From assembly GCA_013398955.1 (NCBI GenBank), contig VWPU01002116.1, forward strand, positions 1 to 64,000: 64,000 bases of DNA, in the 5' to 3' direction. The notes under the pieces were generated by a model that saw only the letters and a program-made list of their open reading frames with translations, was not told where the DNA came from and made no database searches. Positions within the stretch are counted from its first letter, which is position 1. Each line of letters opens with the position of its first letter. Origin of the DNA: Callaeas wilsoni. Its lineage: Eukaryota > Chordata > Aves > Passeriformes > Callaeidae. The position numbers and the translations under genes are program-made. Shown here one piece after another: positions 1 through 12,308 of this stretch.

Positions 1-310
1 CGGCGGGCGGAGCGGGAGAAAGACGAGCTCCGAAAGTTGCCGAGAAAACTCAGCGGAAATTCGTACTTCCCACACTGTGCCCTGGGGGACCGGAGGATCG
101 GATGGAGCGGGGGAGAGGGAGGACGGCGCGGCGGGGGGGAGCGGGGGGGAGGAAGCCCGCGGCCGGTCCTGGCTCGGCTCAGCCCCGGCAGCGAGAAGGG
201 GCGCAGAGTGGGAAAGTAGGAATTGGAACCGGCTGTGGCAGCCTTCCAGCCACATGGGCTGCAGATAGAGCTGCGCATCGGGGAGGGGGAAGGGAACAGA
301 AGTAAACTAG
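1..310. promoter_or_regulatory. CpG island, probable promoter / first-exon edge
   Basis: This is by far the most CpG-dense part of the window, with CpG roughly every 10 bases, while most of the remaining DNA is CpG-poor and A+T-rich. G-runs of 5, 3, 7 and 7 bases between about 109 and 153 could form a G-quadruplex on the + strand. Such islands usually mark vertebrate promoters and first exons. The window edge cuts the island, so neither the start site nor the direction of transcription can be fixed. No TATA box was seen. Open frames of 60-76 residues here are rich in Gly and Arg, as expected from G+C-rich DNA, and are not convincing proteins. The inference is a gene start at or just before the left edge. 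Confidence 0.7.
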
Positions 311-720
311 ACGTCGTCTGCCCACCCCATCTCTTTTTTTTTTTTTGCCTTGTATTTAGAAACCTGCCAAAAGCAATAGTTACGGTTTACCACGGATTGA
401 GGACTTTTCTTTGTGTTGAGCAAACGGCAATCAGAGGACTAAGCCTCCTCTAGTACATAAGGGAATGAATTTTCATTCTTTCTCCGCACCGTCCTGCCTG
501 CTACGTTCCCGACAACGCTGCCAGTGAGGATGCAATTGAACATGGCTCCAGCTCCATGAGAGGCTCGTCAGAATGATCCAGATGCTGTTCAGAAATAATT
601 GCCGTTTTAAAGATTCTTCTTTCTCAACAACACACAAATTCAGAGTGAAAGGAAGGTGTTGGAAAGCATACTGAAAGCGAAACATAATGGGTACCCATCC
701 TTTCAATGACTTGCCTTTCC
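311..720. other. possible 5' leader or first-intron sequence
   Basis: This stretch follows the CpG island and is less A+T-rich than the DNA after it. On the + strand it holds several short ATG-led frames, one of 33 codons starting near 573 and an overlapping in-frame stretch of about 36 codons ending near 570. That is the pattern of an upstream-ORF-bearing leader but is equally compatible with chance. A perfect 12-bp palindrome centred on GGGTACCC lies at 687-698. A consensus-like splice donor (CAG followed by GTGAGC) lies further on near 1341. I cannot define an exon. Confidence 0.25.
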
Positions 721-3700
721 CATTGGCAGTTTTTGTTTTTCTAAGACGTCACCAGTCGAGTAAATAAGTGTGTAAGGGCAGGAGGAAATGCCTAAATACG
801 TAGGTATATAAGATATCCAAGGATGATGAGGGAAAGAAAGTAATGACCAGAATACCGTGTTGCAAATTTAATAAGTATGTTGGAAACTGTTAGCACAGTT
901 GTTGAAGTTGTATGCAACTGCACACACTTTGCATACATTTCTGGACTAAAGCTGTGCACAAGCCCTGTTTCATCCTTTTACCAAAAGGCAGAATTTAGAT
1001 AGCTTTTGTGGGAGCTTTGTTTTAGTGGCCACGTCAACATGAGCAGGTAGCATGAGTGGCACTTTGTGGTGAGGCCCTATTGTGTGCTATCATGTTACTT
1101 TGATCTAACTCTAGTTTGGTCCTGAAGAAACCTTGAACAGAAGGCATAAGGCTTGGTTTGGTCAACGGAACATCACTCTGAGCCTCTCAGTTCCTAGCTC
1201 TGGTAGTTATCTGAGGACGTGCCTTATGAAGAATAATATTTTTGTAGTGATAACTGCATTGTGCTGGTGTAGGAAGTGATGTTTGGGGACAGAGAGTGAT
1301 ATTTTAGATAATCTGGATGAATTTTGCATCTTCAAAAATCAGGTGAGCAGCTCTGAATTATAACTTGCTTTTATTGAGAAAACTGTGTGAACAATAATGC
1401 GCTGGAATATGATAATGGCAAGGAAAGCTGGTTGGGGTTTGTTGCGAGATTTTTTTGGTGAAAAATGGCTGTTGCATATGCAGTCTTTATAAGCTGGAAG
1501 AGTAACTGAAAGATTAAGTACTTATGCCTAAAAATCTACTTGTAGTGGAAGACATTATCATGTATTACATTAAGAATTAAAATTCTTGAAGCAAAAATGG
1601 TGGAAATCAGAGTTGTCAGATTCCAGAACTGGATGACTTCTGCAGACATTCATTCTTGCCATTAAACTGGCCTTTTGCTTACCTCGTTTTAAATTTGTGT
1701 CCTAGATTGTTGATGCATTGTTTTCTGAATGGGGACTCAAAAGGTTTGTTTACTTCTTGGATGAATTAGAAAGTTTCTTTTTAAATTATTTGTAACTGCT
1801 GTATTTTGAACATGCTTGATTAGTAAGCTGTTTTTTCCTAAAATCAATCTGAATACGTTTCACGAAAAGAACTTTTTGCTAGCCTTTTTTATTAATTGTC
1901 CAGGTTACTCAAGAAATCCATCAGGTATTTATTCATGATTCAAATGACCATGGGTTAAGAATGCAGACCTTTCAATCTCTTTCTTATTGACTGTTTTTTC
2001 ACTTTCCAGCTCTTTCTTTTCAATGCATCACATCCTGTCTAATATTCAGGAAGAAGTAGAGATATGATTTTCTCCTGCAAAGATTGCATGTCTCTTTCCT
2101 CATTTTTGAAGCTCCCCTGGTTCATGGAAAGGCATCCTAGCTCTGAAAGTTGTCTTTAATTCTGAGCAAAGACTAACTGACTAGTGACACATTTGCTTAA
2201 CTGGGGTGTACTTTAAATAGTGGAATTTTAGAAAACCATTCTGTATAATGGTATGCTTATGTTCTGTTCCTTTGGGTCATTCTTTTGAAACATGCTTAAG
2301 CTTACAACAGCAATTTATTAACTGTCCTTCCTGTAGAAGCACCATAGATCTTTCTCTAGTCATATGTCATTGAAAATACTAAAAGTTTAAGTCAAATTTT
2401 GTCTTATGTATCAATTCTGATTTATGCCTTCTGAAACTTAGCCAGTATGATTATTTTCACTGGGTTTGGGGAATTATAAGTGGCAGGAATTTAAAATAAA
2501 AATTAACTAGTGAGTCTTAGGAAGACAGTTCATCACACACTTGTTCTCACACTGAAAATATTTTATACCAGAAATGAAATAAACAATTGCAAGGAATTTT
2601 TTTTCTGATTTTTTTCTTTATTAATTCAAGTCAGAAGTTATTATTCAAAATACATTAGAAATACAGTTGTAGAGATGAAAGATGCCACATTTGTTTTCCT
2701 ACTCTGGAAGAGGAACTTTCCCGTTGCTGTAGTTCTTGTTTCCTTATCCAAGCACACAATAAAATTTTTAATGCATGATTGAGGAGTAGTAAGCTTTTTT
2801 AATGCCAACCTGAAAAAGCATAAATGCACCTAAGAAAAAAACTGGGTAGAGGGAGAATTAAAAATAACCTATTCTTAAAAGCTTTTAAGGTTACCTTAAA
2901 ACATACCTTCATGGTTAAGATTTGAAGTATGAGGACTTTGAAGGGCCAAGAAAAAACAGCAAGATCAGAAGTACCGTCTTTCCACTGAGACATATCTATT
3001 CCTATGATAATTATGAGGGAACTGACCTTAAATAAGGTATTGTTTCATGGCTAAATAGTAACCATATGTTTGGTATACCCAGTACCTCTGATTTTCTTTT
3101 TGTGGTTTGTTTGTGGGTTTTTTTTTTTTCAAGAGATGTTTTTTAGGCACAGGTGAGAGGACTGGTGATTGAAAGTGAACACATATTTGTAGGCAGAATG
3201 CAAAATGGAGTGAAATAAGCAGCATGCTCACTGTAGCCTATCCCAGCATATACTGTGACTGTGGCAATGCCCACATGAGAAACTTCCATTAAATAAAATT
3301 AATCTTTCTTGACTCCAGAATAAGAGAACTGGTGCTGAACTGGTAAGTTTAAGGGCTGGTATCTGATAGATTTATGTAGTTGCCAGGAATGGTAACTAGT
3401 TATCTCGAGCTGGAGCTAAATCTCAGGAATATTTTGATTGGTCCATACAATTTTTCTGCCCACTGCACATCACAGATGTTTTCATCTGAACTTGTAAAAA
3501 ATGTTTGTAGAAGTGTCAGCTTTGAACTTTCTCACCAAACTACCTGGATTCGTAGAAATTTTATTCAACCTTAGTGTCAGAATTCCCATTTAAAATGAAC
3601 AAAAGTTTCTGTAAGTTGATATATCAGCGTGTTTAGTTGGTCACAATATAAGAACTTACTTGGAAGTTATTTGACTTACACTGTCATGGGAAGTTGTTTC

Positions 3701-5419
3701 ATACAACATTACTCCATGAGTCATGCCAAGTTCCTCTGAAGTATGAACAAAGAAAAAATGAAGATACTACACACCATTCCGATTTTCTAGCTGATGAAGT
3801 GTCACTGTATGAATTTATACTTTTATAGTTATTTTTGCTTTTCAAAGAGATAAAAATATTGAGGACCATTGTAAAGTATTAACAAAAGCTGTTCATACAC
3901 CGTCTTTATTAGTGGCTCCTGCAGCCCATGGATTAAAGCATCTCTTAAGTGGTCACCAGTTTTTTGATATTCCATATGTCAGTGCTAGTAATGCAAATAC
4001 CATAGTATATGAAAAATAGGAGAATTCTAGTGCAAAAAGTGCTATTTTTTTCTTCAGAATTGCACAAACAGTTCACCTATATTGTGTGATTTAGGTTGGT
4101 TGTGCATACTGTAAGTAAAATTTAAATAAACTTTTTTTCTGATACCATGGTTTGTATGTAATGAAATGTCACTTGCCACATCCAGTTCTTCAGGAATAAA
4201 GCATGATTCCCAGGCCAGCAGTTAATATTACATGCCTGTTCAGCTCCACAGGGTTAAATGTACCAGATGTTTTATAGATATCTGCTCCTATCATCCATAC
4301 AAGTTTGTGGCCTACACAACTCTGCAATCTTTTCAGAATAAATATCTGAGTAAAGTATTTGTGGTTTTTTGACATATGATACCAGTCTAGACATGCATTT
4401 ACCATTGTGAGCGTGCTTCATCAAGCAATCAAACCTCACCGAACTTCGTATAGTGTAGGATGTGCCTCTTTGACTTCCTCTGGGCAGGTGGTTCCAGGAC
4501 TTTGTATTGATTACAACTGATTCCTTTGTGCGTATCAGTTCACCTACCAAATAATTTCAAATCTGTTTTTTGGAATTTCCCTGCCTAAACTGTGTGAAAC
4601 CAGTTGTAGCTGTATCCACAGGTACACTGTATTCACGTGTTCTCTCTGCAAGTGGAAATCGGCTAGCTCAATCTATACAATTAAATGCAAATCAAGCAGT
4701 GGGTGATGTTGCTGTAATATCAGTACTTCATGACAATAAATGGAGAGTTAGGTGTCTGTGTTCTTCTGTGCAGTGATGTCTGCCAGTATGTACCACTTAC
4801 AGAGGTGAGATTCACTGAACCATACTTGCAAAAGTCCAAACGATTATTTAGCTGACATATTTGGCTTTATCCAACACTTCTTTCCTGAGGGAGAAACTCA
4901 TTAATGAAGTACATACTTTTTGCATGGTTCAGCATCTGTGACAGTAAGAAAGGAGAGAACCCTACTTGTGTCACGATAAGAGTGGTGTAATTTATGTAAA
5001 ACAAATGCATATGTAGCTTGTGCAGGGCCAATTAGCTGTTGCAGTGTCTGCAATTCTTTCACATGGTTTTCTATCTGTTTGTACATCCAATCTTTGCAAT
5101 ATTGTTAGACCAGTTTTTCCATAATGGGGTAACAAATCAGGCAAGTGCTCTTGCAAACATTTTCTTCTTCTCTTTCTCCATAAAAGGGTATGTGTGCTTA
5201 TGGAAATCTCTTCCCTAATGGTTAATACCCTTGACATGTTTTTAGCGTGGTAGATGCTCTATTCTGTTCCTATCATCCCATAATTTGGAGAGTCTATAGC
5301 AGAAAATACCTAAACTAAATTCCCCTTAGACCAGGACTTCCATTACTAATTGGTAAAACATGTTCTGATAGATCTGCAGAAAAATAGAAAATACTCATTG
5401 TTTGATGCAATTTTCCTGT
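721..5419. other. non-coding, A+T-rich, no gene seen
   Basis: No open frame here exceeds about 90 codons and none resembles a protein I recognise. The sequence has T-rich runs, stop codons in all frames and no clear repeat family. It is consistent with first-intron or intergenic DNA downstream of the CpG island. Confidence 0.55.
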
Positions 5420-5691
5420 GTCAGGGTAGAAGGGATTGCTCAGTGCCACTTAGCCCAGCCTTCCAGCTAAATCTGGTTGCTCAGGGCTCTGACAGCTTTC
5501 TGAGGGTAGAGGATCATGGTGTCTCCCATTAGCTAGCTGAAGACAGCAGAGCTCTCTTACAGCTAAACCAATCCTTTTCTTTAAGTCACTCCTCATACAC
5601 TGGGGAGCTTCAGCCTCATGACTGTCTGTGGACCTCCACTGTACTTTCTTCCATAGATCAATGCTGTTGTTCTTGTATTGGGGCAACCAAA

Positions 5692-6018
5692 AATCCCAAG
5701 GCCACTAAGATGATTAGGAGACTGGAACATCCATTGTATGAGGACAGGCTGAGAATGCTGGAACAGTTTAGCTTAGAGAAGAGAAGGCTCAGGGGGATCT
5801 CATCAAGGTATGAAAATACTTGAAGGTACAGTGCAGAGAGGATGGAGCCAGCTGCTTTTCGGTGACAGGACCAGAGGCAGTGGGCTTAAACTGGAGGCTC
5901 TGTATGAACATCAAGAACCACTTCAGCACTGTGAGAGTGATGGAGCACTGGCACAGGTTTCCCCAAGGAGCTGTGGAGTCTCCATCCTTGGAGATATTCG
6001 GAAGTCAAATACACTGTC
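5692..6018 (+). mobile_element. CR1 fragment, sense, nested in an antisense CR1
   Basis: The sequence reads as the CR1 3' untranslated region in the + direction, from the part equivalent to 'GGCCACAAAGATGATTAG' through 'TGGAGCACTGGCACAGG' near 5941-5957 to the part after 'GTGGAGTCTCCATCCTTGG'. The typical ATTCTATG tail is missing, so the 3' end is lost or eroded. It abuts antisense CR1 at about 5690, so the two form an inverted repeat of CR1 3'-region sequence. Insertion of a young copy into an older one is the simplest explanation. Confidence 0.75.
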
Positions 6019-6075
6019 CAATGGCTTTGCATTTGCCTTTTTTTGGTTTCAACACCAATTTTCTCTTTCCTCCAG

Positions 6076-7428
6076 TCACTTGAGGTCCCTCTGAAGACCA
6101 CCCTTGCCCTCCAGCATATTGGGTGCTTCCTCATGCGTTATCATCCACGATGCTGCAGAATGTGCGCTGTGTCCCATTCTGCTGCTTATTAACAAAGATG
6201 TGAAAGAGAAATAAATTATGTTAAAGAGTGGATAAAGGCCCACTTTTGATATCTGAGGCATGACAATAGTAACTGGCTGCCAGTTGGACTTAGTATTACT
6301 GATCAGAACACAACATGTATGAGAATCCAACTGATTTTCCATCCACTTTATCCACTTATTTAGCCTGTGTCTCACCAATGTTGCTATAGTGATCTTATGG
6401 GACACTAATTATGGCTTTGCTAAAATCAAAGTAAACATCATATATTACTCATCCTTTGTCCACTCACCCTTAGTCGCATTATCACCAAAGGCATTTAGGT
6501 TGGTTAGGCCCAGTTTATCCTCAATGAATCCACACTGGGTGTTTTCAGTCACCTCTTTGTCCTTTATGTGCTCAGAAATGACATCTCAGAAGACACTCCA
6601 GAACCCTCCTAGGACCAGAGGCAAGGCTGAGTGGCATGTGGTGGCCTGGTTCCTCATTGCTTTCCTTGAAGATGGCCTTTTTCCAGTCATTGGGACCTCC
6701 CACAATTCCCATAATCTTTTGAAGACAGTGGAGAGCAGCCTTGCAATGCAGTCAGCCAACCATGACGCGGCCTGTCTGGGCCCATGGACTTGTATATCCA
6801 CGATTAGCTTCAGTCGTTTCTGATTTGATCATTGTTGTGGGCAACGCTTTACTCTTATAGACTCTGCTGCTAACATGAAGGAGCTGAGACACCCAAGAAA
6901 AACACTTTGCCAATAAAAACAGAAGCACAAAGGCATTTCATACCTCAGACTTCTACATTTCTTTCATCACATCATTTCTTTAGATCCACTGCCCTGTTAA
7001 GCAGTGGTCTCACCTCTTCTTTAGTCTTTTTTTTTTTTTTCTTGCTGCTGGTACTGAAGCCTTCCTTATTTTTCCTTTTCATATCTCTAGGTATTTTTGG
7101 CTTCTGCTGAGCTTTGGCCCTCATGTTTACATACCTCCCTGCTCAGACAGTGTCTCTCTTTCTCCAGGTGATCAGTTGCAGTATCCATCTCCTGTGGTCT
7201 GCCATACTTGCTTGTTTTCCTGAGTGTCAGGAAGGACCATTCTTGTGCTTTGATAAGGTTGCCCTTGAAAATCAGCCAGCTCTTCTGGGCCCAGTTGTCC
7301 TTCATGGCAGTATTCCATGTGTCCTGCCATGCAGGTCCCTGAACAAGGCAAGATCTGCCTTCTTGAAGGCCAGGATAGTAATTTTTAAAATTTATCTTGC
7401 TCACTTGACTCAGGATTTTAAACTCCAC
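6076..7428 (-). pseudogene. decayed CR1 ORF2 (linker and reverse transcriptase)
   Basis: This is the coding part of the antisense CR1. ORF2 of CR1 makes an endonuclease plus reverse transcriptase used for target-primed reverse transcription. Three blocks are still readable on the minus strand: the pre-RT linker (7428-7087), the start of RT with 'ARLLSTVFKRLWELWEVP' (6801-6586), and the palm region with 'VTIVMPQISKVGLYPLFN' (within 6405-6076), which matches the family pattern VPQGS-LGP-LFN with changes. The catalytic Asp-Asp pair survives only in a neighbouring frame, as V-D-D-N encoded at 6148-6137, showing frameshifts around it. Stops and frameshifts separate the blocks, so no active enzyme is possible. 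Confidence 0.8.
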
Positions 7429-7585
7429 AATGCTGTAGTCATTGCAGCTAAGGTTCCCTCAACTTTCACAACCCCACCTGGTTCTTGCTTGTTCTTGGAG
7501 GCAGGTGCAACAGAGCCCCTACCCAGCTTGTCAGTCATCTGTATATCACAAAATTGTCATCAGTATATGCTCCAAACTTAAATAG

Positions 7586-10500
7586 TTTTAAGGAATTGAA
7601 AACCCTGTACTGGACCCTAGACTGGAGTGACTCAGCCTACCTTTGACATTAATAGACCCATGAGCTTGTATTTTTTCATATATAAGTATCTGGCTTCAAG
7701 TCCTAGATGGTTCTAGAAACCATTTAAGCATGACAAAGTTTTGATTAGAAAGACTGACTGGATCATCAGTTTTAGTCATGTGCTATCAAAGTGTGTCATA
7801 TGAGTTTGTTCACATCCTTTTGAGAAATTATTTCAGCATTTTTTGCTCCTTTTGCTTATATTGGAAGAATGAGAACATTCTGGTTCTAGTAGGCAACCTT
7901 CCAATTTCTGATATAACTTCTTCCTATTTAGTATGCATTTCTTCCTGAGGGTCTAAATTACCCCTTAATTTAAAAAAAACTTTACTTATCTTTGGCATTT
8001 AGTGTTCTGATATTTATGGAGAGCCCAGTCCTGTCTCTTCAGGCTGTTTTGCTGTGATAAACAGTCCAAGCTGGTTTAAGCTGCCATAGAGACAGGCTCG
8101 TGATTTCCTTGATTCCCAGATGCCAATCTGTCTCATCTCTGTTTTAATTACTCTTTATTGGATATGAGTGATAGAAATCTACACCAACTCCAGATGAAAT
8201 CCGTTTAGTGCCTGAAGAGAGTTTCATATGCTTAAAATTATGCTCACTTTGAAATCACTTAAGGCCATTTCACTCAACCCCCTTCCCTAACTTGTACATT
8301 TTTGTCATATACAAACAATGAAAACTCTAGATTTAATTGAAAAATCTCTAAGATGTTGTCACTTTTTCTTCATACCACGTTTTTGTTATATATGATGGTA
8401 TGTGGTACCAAGAATCATAGTTTTTTGTGAATATGGACAGTAAGGCAGTGCTATATAATCCTTCAGTCTTAAACATTGGGCATTTATACATAAATTGACC
8501 TGTGGATATACATGTGTTTAATGGGGTAAGCATAAGCATTTTGCCTTAACACTGCAGACAAGGAGCCTTTGAAGCAGAGACATACATATTTTCAATCCTG
8601 TATTGAGAGTTGTTCTGTGCAGCCACTTAATTTGTGCAAGAACCTTGATAAAGTGTTTGTAGAGTTTTGCTAATTAAAATGAGGGAACCTAGGAAATTGA
8701 AGTGGAAGCGAAAGCATTGCGGACCTGATGTTCTTTTATTTTTATAAATATTTGCATTTTGATTACACAGTACTTAATACCACATGATGAAATGTGATAT
8801 TGGATCAAAGCTGTTGCTCATGCTGTAGCTGAGACTTGTTTAAAGTGGCTAATTTATTTGTAGTATTCCATTATACTCCATACGATTGAGCTATGTGTTA
8901 CTTTAGCTGAATATGTTCCAGTTAGCTCCAAAAAAGAGTATCCGGTGTTGTCTGGCATTGTGGACAAAAGAAAGGCTTGCTGTGACATGTAGCTTAATGT
9001 ATAGAGCTGGTGATGAAAGAGCTGTAGGAACACCTAACATAAATAAGAAGCTACTCTGATATTCTCAGGGTCTGGGAACACATAGGCTAGTTGATAATAT
9101 TCTAAAGTGAGCAAAATCTGGCTGGAAAACTTAAAACTGATCTGTGTGGGTAGTTGCTTTATAACTTGTCAGGTTTATCAGCTTTGGTTCTTCAAGGATT
9201 TATCCTCTGTTGTGCATTATTATCTGTCGTTAAAAATCTGGATGATGGAGTAGAAAATGCTTATTTGATTTACTGGAAATTCTGCACAGAGGAGTAGCTG
9301 CAGATATTGGAGGGTAGGGTTAGGGATCACAATTAATTTAACAATTAAATAATCAAAGTAAAAAAAAAAATTCATAATCCCCAAAAAGGATGTGGTGAAG
9401 ATAGAATGTAGACAGGGAGGACAATAAGGATGATGAGTGTTACAGCAGTTTCAGTAGTAGGAGAGGATATATAGGCTGGCTTAATGTGCATGTCTGTAGT
9501 TTTCAGCACCCTAAGTAAGAAGTCTTATCTTAAAAACATGCTGACAAGACAAGAATTACTTTATTTTTTGGGTGGTTAACTGAAGAAAAGAGCTCAATAA
9601 TTTTTGAGTGTCTAAATTGAGAGGCTTATCACCTGATTTATAGTCATCATTTATGTAGTATTTAAATATTTAGTATATAGCTTCTGCTAACTGAACTTCC
9701 ACCTTTAATTTAGAGGTCACTCCTTTTGAAAATCAGGCTTTCCAGATGTTTCAAATTATACAGCCATGAAATAAAGGACTCTAAAATTGTGAGGGTTGTG
9801 GGTTGATCTGTGATAGAGACAAAGATAGAAACTGCTACTCCATGGAAGCATTTAAATATTTGGACTCAAGAAATGCTTTTTCTTCTTAACCCTTCCAGTC
9901 TGTGTCTCCTGTACAATTTCACTCTCATGTCCTGCTCATAGCAACCTCTTCAAGGCTTTGAATTTCCATGCCACTAAGCCAAGATCCCTGCTTCCTTCAT
10001 AAAGAACTATGCAATACTTAATATCAGAATGTATGTAAATATATATGTACATAAATGCTGACAAGGTTTAAAGGCAACCTAAATTCTGAAATTTCTTAAT
10101 AGCTAGATGTTTAACTTTTAGAATCATAGAATATTTTAATGTGATTTTTTTGTATTGTTAATTGAAGTTCTTAACATTTGAAGTGCTCTGTAGTTCCCAG
10201 AGTACTGTAATTCTCTTCATACATTATAAAAGAAAATATATAAATAACCAAGTAACTCTTTTTTTTTTCCATATCATATTGTGAAGAGCAATGCTGCCCT
10301 TTCTCCAGGTTTCAAATGATAACTGATGATCCGGTTTGAAATTCACAATCTTCTGAGAAGTCTGAAGTTACCATACTTGCATGGTGGATTTGGGTTATTT
10401 TCTAAAGTAAGAGTTTTCTTTAATTAAGAACTCTTACATATTTCTCATGTAGCACACTGGATTTAGAATATTAATTTCTATAGCCATATATAATATAGTT

Positions 10501-11922
10501 TTTATCTCTGTAGCCTTGTACAATATGAATGGAGTAACATTGTAGAGTCTTGAGAGGGCTTCTGCCTAGTCTTCTTCAGTTAGACATTGTAAAATTGTCA
10601 AAAAACCCCATTTCAGATTAAGGCTGAATGTTTAGGCAGCTACATCCGCATTGTTCTAGCAGTGTTATTTTAGCTCACTTGTATTTTTTTCACCTCTCCA
10701 TTGCCGTTTGTTTTACATCATGGGTAGGGGTTTTGCACAAAATTAGGAAAATAAGCCTGTACCAAAATTAACGTCCTGAAAGTAATAAAACTTAATAGAA
10801 GCCACATTTGTGATGGCCTGCTTGTTAAAAGCAATCTATAGGATCACTGCAAACGTATCATGTTACAGATATCTCGTTCTTAATCAATGCAGGTTCAGAA
10901 ACTTGGCTTTAGAGTCAGAGGAATTAAATAGGGGCAGAAAGGAGAACTACAACTTAAGGGGAGAATCTTGTAGATTTATATTTTTATGGTATTTTCAGGT
11001 TTCTTGTGGAGGAATTCCATCATTCTACTCTGCTGTTTCTTACTGTAAATTGATTATTTGATTGTCCTTGGTATTTCATAAATATTTTTATATTGCAGTG
11101 ACTTCTTAATAGCTGACCTATTGTCGATTGTACAGGCCATGTGAGAGAAGAAAGTAAACAGCAGTGCCACCAGAGAACTTGTGCAACAGTCCAGTGCTGT
11201 CCAGTCTAAACGAATGGAGACTGGTCTTTAAAAAAGTAATTATTTAGCTAGAATCTCAAATGAAACAATAGACTTGTGCATGTAATATAACATACATGTA
11301 CTTTTCTTGGGGGAAAGTGCAGTAAGTACAGAATAGTTGATTTTTACTGGTTTGTCTGCCTCAGTGACTTCTCTGTTAAGCTGAACATACTCTATTTTTT
11401 TGGGCCAGATCTTCAGTTGGCATTATTTGCAATACCATTACAGGTTTTTCCTTATAGGAGTTAAATGTTGCATGCATCAGCATCCAACATTTTTACTCAA
11501 TCCCTCCTGTAGATATTTAAAAATCCTCTATAACCTGAAGAGATTATGTATGAGGCCAAATTACAATAAAAATTAAATGTGTTCAACAAAATTAGTATTT
11601 TTTTCCCAGTGGTAAAATTAGGTAATATTACCATGTTCAAGGGTTGAAATGCAGTAAAAAAGGTGCAGAAACGATTGCAACTTTTCAGTTATAACTTTCA
11701 TTTTGTTCATGCTGTAGAATAAAAGTGTATCTGAAGGAAGTCATTAATTTAGAATTCCTGTGGACTTCATCCTGTAAAATAGCCATGATACGAAGGGTTT
11801 AACATTCAGCAGGAATTACAGTGAAAACACGTGTTAAATATATACACTGTATATAGTGATTGAATTGTTTAAGCACATTATTAAAGTTGCTAATAAAAAA
11901 CTAAGCAGCTTTAAACCATTGT
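7586..11922. other. non-coding, A+T-rich, no gene seen
   Basis: No protein-like frame or recognised repeat was found. Short homopolymer A and T runs occur (for example near 7970 and 9361). A small perfect inverted repeat with 7-bp arms (TATATAC / GTATATA) lies near 11843. This is ordinary intron-like or intergenic sequence. Confidence 0.55.
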
Positions 11923-12308
11923 GAAGGAAAAAACCTTATCTGATTACTTGCATCACTTCAAAAATTTTAAGGAGGGAGGACTTCCTCCTTTCTTCTTTAG
12001 TGTTCCCATGTTAAGAATAGCTTTATGTTTTGGAGTTCTCCTCTCCACCTTGAGACCCCTTGACTTGAAAAATCTTAGCTTAGATCAGGTATTATGAAAA
12101 AATTCTTTGCTATGAGGCTGATGAGGTGCTGGAACAAGTTGCCCAGATAGGTTGTGGACTCCTCATCCCTGGAAATGTTCAAAGCCTGGTTGGATTGGGC
12201 TCTGAGCAACCTGGTCTAGTGGAAAGTGTCCCTGCCTGTGGCATTGGGGTTGGAACTTGATGATTCTTAAGGTCCCTTCCAACCCAAACCATTTTATGAT
12301 TCTATGAA
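11923..12308 (+). mobile_element. composite repeat copy A: non-CR1 leader plus CR1 3' end
   Basis: Bases 12076-12308 are a CR1 3' end, running from the part equivalent to 'TTAGATTAGATATTA' to 'CCATTTTATGATTCTATG'. The 150 bases upstream are not CR1 as I know it, yet the same leader precedes the CR1 tail at 17950-18311. The leader contains a perfect 7-bp inverted repeat (AAGGAGG / CCTCCTT, loop GAGGACTT) at 11969-11990. The copies differ by scattered substitutions and small indels. It could be a CR1-tailed SINE, a divergent CR1 subfamily, or two pieces of a duplication. Confidence 0.75.

Larger units (their letters stand above)
5420..7585 (-). mobile_element. old CR1 LINE copy, antisense, interrupted
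   Basis: Read on the minus strand, this is a CR1 non-LTR retrotransposon from the linker before the reverse transcriptase (about 7585) through the RT domain (about 6820 to 6070) to the 3' untranslated part (about 5690 to 5420). Base-level similarity to the familiar avian CR1 layout is clear, for example the stretches around 7230-7330 and 6640-6790. It lacks the 5' end, ORF1 and most of the endonuclease, as usual for 5'-truncated copies. Many substitutions and indels mark it as old. A sense-strand CR1 piece splits it at about 5692-6018, and a few hundred bases of the original element appear to be missing there. Confidence 0.85.

Noticed and set aside
1333..1350. Good splice-donor match (CAG then GTGAGC)
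   Set aside because: No upstream acceptor or open coding frame pairs with it; isolated donor-like sequences are common by chance.
6389..7581. Plus-strand frames of 144 and 155 codons
   Set aside because: They lie opposite the antisense CR1 ORF2 and read its complement; similarity to CR1 is on the minus strand.
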